Source of the DNA: Pseudomonadota bacterium
GTDB taxonomy: Bacteria; Myxococcota; Polyangia; Polyangiales; Polyangiaceae
DNA: 12,715 nt
Direction: 5' to 3'
Assembly: GCA_023419055.1 (NCBI GenBank)
Contig: JAEZYO010001044.1
Coordinates: 1-12,715 of the forward strand
Shown here: positions 8,166-12,715 of the stretch, in pieces
Numbering within the stretch: the stretch's first letter is position 1
How the letters are laid out: every line of letters begins with the position of its first letter
The notes under the pieces: generated by a model
Told to the model about the DNA's origin: nothing
The model's database searches: none
What the model saw: the letters and a program-made list of their open reading frames with translations, nothing else
Translations under genes and position numbers: made by a program

Positions 8166-9931
8166 GGTTCTGGGAGGTCGAAGCAGTTCGCAGGGAAATC
8201 GCCGGTGAGCGTCGAGTTCTCCGCGTCGTAGCGGAGCACGTCAAACAGAACGACTGGATCGCTCGTGACGCACCAGACGCTGCCCTTGCCCTGCCGAGTA
8301 CCGAAACCCGGGTTGAAGTTCGGAGGGCCGAGCGTGCCGGTGAGCGCGTAGTTGAGCTCGGTCGTGTTCAGGGTTTGGCTGTACTCCTGCACCTTGTCGA
8401 GCGTCATGTTGGCCTCGGTCCCGTCCACGTTGTCGACGAGGCGCCCCATGCCGCGCGCGATGTCGAGCCCGCGGAGCTTCGGTACGTTGCCCGCCGCCGA
8501 AGCAGCGAGCAGCGTGAAGAGCGCCGCGTCGTAGAAGTTCTCCGTGCCGTTCAAGAGATCCAGCGGCTTGAAGTCCTTGTAGGTCGATCTGAAGTCGAAG
8601 AGGTACTTGTTGTAGAGCGTGAGGTCCTCGGCCGAAGCGGTGTTGATCCCGACCACGCGCTCCCGGAGCGCAGGATCGTCGGCGACCAGATCCGTGAGCC
8701 CGGTGCCGTACTGGAACGGCGAGAGGATGTAGTAGGGGCGAGCCTGGCCCCCCGCAAACCCGTCCCACTCCGCTTCGAGCTGCTCCATCACCTGGTGAAA
8801 CTCGCTGCCCGAAGCCGAGACGATGACGTGGGGCTTGAACGCCTCGAGCTCTTCGTACGCGGCGACCCAATCTTCCCCCGAGCTGTCGATCTTCACGAGC
8901 TCGAAGTTCGCGCCGTTGTCGATGGGCGAGAGCCCGTTGAACACGAGCTCGTCCTGGAGGTAATCGCTCACGTCGAGGAGCCACTGGAAATCGCTCTCGA
9001 TGAGCGCCACGCGGATCGGCGGTGTGACGCCGCCGTCGGCGATCTTCGCCTCCACTCGCTGGAACAGCGGGACATAGGCGGGAGCCACGGAGAGTGAGTC
9101 CGGCAGCAGATGCCAGAGCAACCCGCTGTCATCGATCTTGGTCAGCGCCTGGTCCGACTCGAACGGACTCAAGAAAAAGACCTTCTTGCCGTCCCCGCCG
9201 TCGTAGATCCGCTCGAAGCTCCGCTTGAGCTCGAGCGCGTAGACGCTCGAAATGATCGCCGGCACCTCGACCGTGTCGACGAGGTGGTCGAAGCTCTTGT
9301 CGAGCGAGTCCTTGTCCGCGCCGGCAGCGTTGCACACCACCGCGACCGGGTACTGGGTCTTCCCCTGGATCTGGAGTCCGCCTCGTTCGCTCACCTTGTC
9401 GATGACGTACTCGAAGTTCAGAGTGATGGGTGACGACCGCGGCTGTCGGGCATCGGGGATCGCCGAGAACGCGCCGAACACGAACACGTTCTCGTGCTCG
9501 TAGAGATTGTCGACGCCGAGCACCACCGTGCACTGGCCGCCGTCCGCGCCGTTGACGAGCGTCGTGCACGCTCCTTCGCGGCAGATCGCGGGCAACCCAT
9601 CTGCCTTCTCCATGCAATCTTCGTGGGTCTCGCAGTCAGGAGGCGCTTCCGTTCCGCCGGCCCCGCCAGAGCCGGAGCTACCTCCCGAGCTCGTGCCACC
9701 ATCGCCGGTCCCGGCGCTTCCGCCCTGCTGCGCTGCCTTGGCAACACATAAGCCTTCGACGCACAGCCGACCCGCGAGCGGCCCGCCGAGCTCGTCGCAG
9801 TCACCGTCGGTGCTGCATTGCTCGCCGTCGAGGTCGTAAAGAAAGCTGCACCCTCCGAGCGCTGCGAACGTGCTCGCGAGGATTGTCAGCACCGAGAAAG
9901 AACGCACCCAAGAAGTCGGCTTTTGCCGCAT
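8162..9931 (-). CDS. Periplasmic-binding-protein-like lipoprotein with two four-Cys modules
   Basis: A 589-residue lipoprotein (lipobox ALGGC, Cys28). Two similar four-Cys modules follow: C39, C45, C57, C62 and C100, C106, C117, C122, joined by a Gly/Ser-rich linker (about 68-96). From about 134 to the end it resembles type 1 periplasmic binding proteins of the LivK/amino-acid-receptor kind, with alternating hydrophobic strands such as YPVAVVCNAAG, PAIISSVYAL, KVFFLSPF, IRVALIES and KPHVIVSASGSEF. Such folds bind small ligands. No permease or ATPase gene is nearby, so it may act as a sensor or surface receptor rather than a transporter part. ATG 9931 gives a good lipoprotein signal; GTG 9940, three codons upstream, is closer to a GAGGG sequence and is possible. 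It heads the operon, and its TGA overlaps the protease ATG. The fold assignment is moderately sure; the ligand is unknown. Confidence 0.85.
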   Translation of the reverse strand: MRQKPTSWVRSFSVLTILASTFAALGGCSFLYDLDGEQCSTDGDCDELGGPLAGRLCVEGLCVAKAAQQGGSAGTGDGGTSSGGSSGSGGAGGTEAPPDCETHEDCMEKADGLPAICREGACTTLVNGADGGQCTVVLGVDNLYEHENVFVFGAFSAIPDARQPRSSPITLNFEYVIDKVSERGGLQIQGKTQYPVAVVCNAAGADKDSLDKSFDHLVDTVEVPAIISSVYALELKRSFERIYDGGDGKKVFFLSPFESDQALTKIDDSGLLWHLLPDSLSVAPAYVPLFQRVEAKIADGGVTPPIRVALIESDFQWLLDVSDYLQDELVFNGLSPIDNGANFELVKIDSSGEDWVAAYEELEAFKPHVIVSASGSEFHQVMEQLEAEWDGFAGGQARPYYILSPFQYGTGLTDLVADDPALRERVVGINTASAEDLTLYNKYLFDFRSTYKDFKPLDLLNGTENFYDAALFTLLAASAAGNVPKLRGLDIARGMGRLVDNVDGTEANMTLDKVQEYSQTLNTTELNYALTGTLGPPNFNPGFGTRQGKGSVWCVTSDPVVLFDVLRYDAENSTLTGDFPANCFDLPEP

Positions 9932-9946
9932 GGTGAGCACCGATCC

Positions 9947-9960
9947 CTCAGGTTACTGAG
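9947..9960 (-). promoter_or_regulatory. Small hairpin enclosing the ribosome-site region of the binding-protein gene
   Basis: CTCAG-GTTA-CTGAG is a perfect 5-bp inverted repeat with a 4-nt loop. On the minus strand its 3' arm leads into GAGGG, the only Shine-Dalgarno-like sequence before this gene, so folding could limit ribosome access. The stem is short and the effect is speculative. Confidence 0.3.
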
Positions 9961-10006
9961 TGGATTTCCCAGTGTCCACCACGAGCGCGACCGCGCTTTG
10001 ACCGGA

Positions 10007-10026
10007 CCACAGGTAGTACCGTGTGG
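10007..10026. promoter_or_regulatory. Imperfect 20-bp inverted repeat between the transferase and the binding-protein gene
   Basis: CCACAGGTA and TACCGTGTGG (10007-10026) pair except for one unpaired G. It sits in the roughly 100-bp gap upstream of the operon and could be an operator or a weak terminator for the transferase gene. No T-run follows. A poor sigma-54-like match (TGG-N10-GC on the minus strand) starts just inside it and is not convincing. Confidence 0.3.
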
Positions 10027-10040
10027 GCTCGCGGGTCCGT

Positions 10041-10739
10041 TCAGCACCGTCGCACGGCGGTTGAAAGACAATGGTCCTCGACCCTCTGCCACTCCAAGCG
10101 CCAGCCTGCTGCAGTCTGCCCCAGAGTAGGCGCGAGGACGGCCGAACCTCCGGACTGAACCTCCACGCCATAGGAATTTGGAGGCAAGCTGAGACCGACG
10201 CCGAGCGCCTTGGCGTACGCTTCTTTCAGCGTCCAAATCAGGACGAAGCGTCCTTCCCGCTCATTATCGGGCAGGGCTCGCCAGGCGCTGAGCTCATCGC
10301 TCGTGAGACACGCCGGGGCGAGCTCCGCATAGGAGCGTTGACGACACTGCTCGACGTCCACTCCGAGAATCGCGCCGCGAGTGACGGCGCAGGCAGCGAG
10401 CTCGCGGGTATTGGAGAGGCTGAAGCTCAAATCCAGGCTCGAACCTTCGAGCTCCGGGCGCCCGTGCTCGCCTTTGCTGAAGCGAATCGAAGCCGCCTCG
10501 CCCGCTCCGTAGCGCGAGAGCACCTGACGCCTGAGGGCGTGGGACGCGATGTACATGGCGCGATCGGGTTCGAAATGAAAGCGCGCCGCCCTCGCCTTCT
10601 CTTCGACGTCGAGCAGGGTGAGCTCATGCTCGAGCGCGGCCGGGTCGCGTTCCGCCCGGCGTAGATAGACGGCGACCTCGCCCGGAGCGAGCTCCTCGCA
10701 TGTCTCTGGCCCTCCCTGCGTCACGAAAGTGGCGATCAT
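10041..10739 (-). CDS. Sfp-type 4'-phosphopantetheinyl transferase
   Basis: A 232-residue cytoplasmic enzyme that transfers phosphopantetheine from CoA to a serine of carrier proteins, activating polyketide, nonribosomal peptide or fatty-acid carrier domains. The length suits the Sfp class. Family motifs are present in order: KGEHGRPEL (89-97), the FSLSNT segment (106-111), the Mg-binding GVDVEQ (126-131, D128 and E130) and WTLKEAYAKALG (169-180, with E173). The frame is open upstream to 11264, but the upstream part is the antiframe-like shadow of the MFS gene, and ATG 10739 gives the correct family N-terminus. That ATG overlaps the MFS stop (ATGA), so the two are translationally coupled. No synthase or carrier-protein gene is in the window, so it probably serves clusters elsewhere. 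Confidence 0.93.
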   Translation of the reverse strand: MIATFVTQGGPETCEELAPGEVAVYLRRAERDPAALEHELTLLDVEEKARAARFHFEPDRAMYIASHALRRQVLSRYGAGEAASIRFSKGEHGRPELEGSSLDLSFSLSNTRELAACAVTRGAILGVDVEQCRQRSYAELAPACLTSDELSAWRALPDNEREGRFVLIWTLKEAYAKALGVGLSLPPNSYGVEVQSGGSAVLAPTLGQTAAGWRLEWQRVEDHCLSTAVRRC

Positions 10740-11977
10740 CCCGCGAGCCTCGAGGCCCAGCGTTCTCGGACGAGGACGAGCGCGACCAGGACCACGGCGA
10801 GCCCGGTCAGTAAACCGCCGAGCCACTCGGTGGAGTAAAGCTTGAGCAGGGTGCCGATCAAGATGGGGAGGAGAGTGTAGCCGAGCTGGCCGCTCCCCGA
10901 TTGAAAGCCGATCAAGTTCAGCGCGTGACCGCTTCCCACGCAGCGAGGCGTGTCGTGCATCAGCATCGGGAAAATCGGTGAAAGTGAGAGGCCCGTCAGC
11001 AACAACCCGAAGGCGGTGAACCATCCCGCTACCGGGGTGCGCCCGGCGAGAGCGCTCACCGCAATCAAGGCCGCACCGAGGAGAACGCCGAGCGTCGCGA
11101 CGCGAACGATTCGAAGCGGCGTGGTCCGTTGCGAGACGAGTCCCATCGAGAATCGGCCGACCGTCAGCGAGCTCCAGAAGAGCGTCACCATGAGGCCCGC
11201 CGCCTGCATCGACCAGCCGCGCCCGTCGTGCAGAACGCTCGCGATCCAGAGGCCGGTCCCGCACTCGATGCCGCAGTAAACGAAGAAGCTTGCCATGCTC
11301 GCCCAGCTCGCCGGCAGGGCCAGAGTCGAGAGGAACGTCGGAGCGTCCGGTCGCTCTCCCCGTGCTTCTTCAGCCGCCCGGTTCACCGACCACGAACGAA
11401 GCCCGAATGAAAAGGCCACGGCCAGGCACAGCTGGAGCGCACCGACGACCGCGTAAGCGCTCCGCCACGTCCCCTCGACCGCGAGCACTCCCGACACGAT
11501 CAGAGTACCGAGCGAGATACCGATGCCCCAGAACGCGTGAAGCCAGTTCATGTGGCGGGACGACAGGTTGCTCGCCACGAAATGGTTGAGGCCCGCGTCC
11601 ACGGCGCCGTTACCGAGCCCCAGGAAGAAGGCGAGCCCCGTCATGACCGCGAGCGACGTGCTCAGCGCGTACCCGACGATGACGAAAGCCGTCAGGAAAG
11701 TAGTGAGGATCAGGACCCGACCGACTCCGAGGTTCCGAAGCGCGAGCCCGCTCAGGAAGGCCGACAGGAGCCCGCCGCAAGTCCCGAGCATCAAGAGCGG
11801 CCAGTTGTCGTTCAGGTCCGCAGCGAACTCGGTGCGCATCTGCGGCCACGCTGCGCCGAGGATGCCGTCCGGCAGGCCCAGGCTGGTGAAGGCTGCGTAG
11901 ATCAGGAGCAGCACGAAGACGCTGAGGGTGACTGTGCGCACGAGAGGGGGCCGGGGCGACGACGTGGACCCTAGCAC
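10736..11977 (-). CDS. Major facilitator superfamily transporter (12 predicted membrane helices)
   Basis: A 413-residue inner-membrane protein with about 12 hydrophobic helices in two halves joined by a charged loop (about 205-220). GLPDGILGAAWP in helix 1, the glycine-rich GLGNGAVDAGLN near helix 4 and the following MNWLHAFWGIG resemble the fucose-permease/sugar-porter-like branch of the superfamily, although the substrate cannot be told from sequence. The start is GTG 11977 with a nearby GAGGA; an in-frame GTG about 13 codons later is an alternative. It overlaps the phosphopantetheinyl transferase by 4 nt. The pairing could mean export of a metabolite made by carrier-protein enzymes, but that is inference. 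Confidence 0.9.
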   Translation of the reverse strand: MLGSTSSPRPPLVRTVTLSVFVLLLIYAAFTSLGLPDGILGAAWPQMRTEFAADLNDNWPLLMLGTCGGLLSAFLSGLALRNLGVGRVLILTTFLTAFVIVGYALSTSLAVMTGLAFFLGLGNGAVDAGLNHFVASNLSSRHMNWLHAFWGIGISLGTLIVSGVLAVEGTWRSAYAVVGALQLCLAVAFSFGLRSWSVNRAAEEARGERPDAPTFLSTLALPASWASMASFFVYCGIECGTGLWIASVLHDGRGWSMQAAGLMVTLFWSSLTVGRFSMGLVSQRTTPLRIVRVATLGVLLGAALIAVSALAGRTPVAGWFTAFGLLLTGLSLSPIFPMLMHDTPRCVGSGHALNLIGFQSGSGQLGYTLLPILIGTLLKLYSTEWLGGLLTGLAVVLVALVLVRERWASRLAG

Positions 11978-12017
11978 CGGTCCTCAGCCCCAACGGTGCG
12001 CGCACCCCTCGGAAGCT

Positions 12018-12420
12018 TCAGTGGAACGTCGCGGAGGCTCCGAACGCAGGAGACCACGCGATGAGAGTATTCGTCCCCTCGCTCATCCCGAGCCGGGCGT
12101 AACTGACTCGCCCGAAGAGACCGAGGCTCCACTGCTCGCCTACCCAGAAATCGTAGCCTCCACCCAGAACGACGCCCCAGCCAGCGCCCTCGTAGTCCGA
12201 GACCCGGTATTCGAACTCGCCGTACTCCTCGAAATCGCCAATCGCTCCCAAAGCGAGGCCGATCGCGAGCTCGCCGTGAAGGCCGCTGGTCGGATCGGGA
12301 TACCAGCCGATGAAAGGGACCGACGATCGAAACGCTCGCCAACCCCACGCCGACCTGTTGATCTCGTTGCGCCCTCCAACGCATCGCCCCGATGACAAGG
12401 CCACGCTCACCTCGCCCGCG
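12018..12420 (-). pseudogene. Remnant of a beta-barrel outer-membrane protein, frameshifted and 5'-truncated
   Basis: The last about 97 residues, from IGWYPDPTSGLH through GYDFWVGEQWSLGLFGRVSYAR to the C-terminal FGASATFH, look like the end of a myxobacterial outer-membrane beta-barrel: alternating aromatic/glycine strands with an aromatic near the C-terminus. Upstream in that frame the protein-like pattern stops. It resumes in the next frame as GLVIGAMRW and VGVGLASVSIVGPF, ending at a CCCTTTC run (12318-12312), so one extra base there would explain the break. No plausible signal peptide or full N-terminal half exists before the tRNA terminator at 12538-12576. The open frame of the 3' part extends to 12593 but would start inside that terminator, so that start is rejected. 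A sequencing error could cause the frameshift but not the missing N-terminus. Confidence 0.6.
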
Positions 12421-12537
12421 CCGGGGGGCACCACGGCGTCGGCCGCTCCGGCCGAGCTGCACGCGGCGCCGTCATTCGAGCGCTCGAAGCCCGAGGCTTG
12501 TCCGCTCGCGCTCTCTTCGACTAGCGGAGCCTCCCAC

Positions 12538-12576
12538 AAAAAGCGGCGACGCTGACTTCCGGCTGTCAGCGTCACC
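12538..12576 (-). terminator. Intrinsic terminator downstream of tRNA-Glu
   Basis: On the minus strand a perfect 9-bp stem GACGCTGAC/GTCAGCGTC (12573-12565 with 12556-12548, 8-nt loop) extends by two further G-C pairs past a mismatch. It is followed two bases later by TTTTT (12542-12538). It lies about 45 nt after the tRNA 3' end and is the clearest rho-independent terminator in the window. Confidence 0.8.
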
Positions 12577-12618
12577 TTCCCTGGCAACATCAACCAAGCT
12601 CAGGAAGTCTTGGAAGAG

Positions 12619-12695
12619 TGGCGTCCCCAACGGGATTCGAACCCGTGTTACAGCCTTGAAAGGGCCGTGTCCTGGGCCGGCTAGACGATGGGGAC
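12619..12695 (-). tRNA. tRNA-Glu (anticodon TTC), CCA encoded
   Basis: The minus strand gives a full cloverleaf: acceptor stem GTCCCCA/TGGGGAC, D arm, anticodon stem CGGCC/GGCTG with loop CTTTCAA (anticodon TTC, reading GAA/GAG), variable TAAC, and T-arm ACGGG-TTCGAAT-CCCGT. The discriminator G is followed by an encoded CCA (12621-12619). The promoter would lie beyond the window edge. tRNA-Glu genes can be integration sites, but I see no second attachment-site copy. Confidence 0.96.
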
Positions 12696-12715
12696 GTTGA
12701 AGGGGCCGGGAACAT

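Noticed and set aside
7278..9097. Plus-strand open frames at 7278-8075 and 8375-9097
   Set aside because: Both are antisense to the protease and binding-protein genes and lack ribosome sites or family features.
10740..11264. Upstream extension of the phosphopantetheinyl transferase frame
   Set aside because: The extra 175 residues are Arg/His-rich and out of frame with the strongly supported MFS gene; the ATG at 10739 gives the normal family N-terminus.
12421..12593. Barrel-protein gene starting at ATG 12590 or TTG 12593
   Set aside because: Translation would start inside the tRNA-Glu terminator hairpin, and the N-terminal sequence has neither a signal peptide nor barrel-like strands.
12619..12695. 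tRNA-Glu as the attachment site of an integrated element
   Set aside because: The tRNA is intact, and I see no integrase gene or second copy of its 3' end in the window.

Overview
The window is high-GC DNA that looks like a myxobacterium, most likely of the Polyangium/Sorangium side. The signs are two membrane-anchored Hanks-type Ser/Thr kinases, an FHA-domain sigma-54 activator, a TPR+PEGA protein, a trypsin-like protease with a MYXO-CTERM-like tail, and lipoproteins with Cys-rich modules and Gly/Ser linkers. This placement is inferred from gene content, not from a marker gene.

Layout, left to right. (1) 73-894 (-): an unrecognised Cys-rich lipoprotein. It has a near-consensus sigma-54 promoter at 934-949 and three direct repeats of TTGTGCAAATG at 1059-1108, the last forming a perfect inverted repeat, at the right distance to be enhancer sites. 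(2) 1331-2881 (-) and 2925-4529 (+): two divergent Ser/Thr kinases. The second is followed after 4 nt by a TPR/PEGA envelope protein (4534-5574). (3) On the minus strand, a tight operon reads substrate-binding-protein-like lipoprotein (9931-8162), S1 protease lipoprotein (8165-7068, ATGA overlap), FHA-AAA+-Fis sigma-54 activator (7054-5612, 13-nt gap). (4) Upstream on the same strand lies a two-gene unit: an MFS transporter (11977-10736) and an Sfp-type phosphopantetheinyl transferase (10739-10041, ATGA overlap). (5) 12018-~12420 (-): the 3' remnant of a beta-barrel outer-membrane protein, apparently frameshifted and 5'-truncated. It abuts an intrinsic terminator and a tRNA-Glu(TTC) gene (12619-12695, -).

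Most interesting hypothesis: the central genes form a signalling island. Ser/Thr kinases could supply phosphothreonine signals, an FHA-type sigma-54 activator could read them, and a sigma-54 promoter with tandem enhancer-like repeats drives the Cys-rich lipoprotein. A near-copy of the enhancer repeat (10 of 11 bases) sits within the last codons of the protease gene, directly before the activator gene, in a stretch of codons unusual for this genome. That gives a sequence-level, unproven link between the two loci. An extracytoplasmic ligand-binding lipoprotein and a surface protease are co-transcribed with the activator and could be its input or its output.
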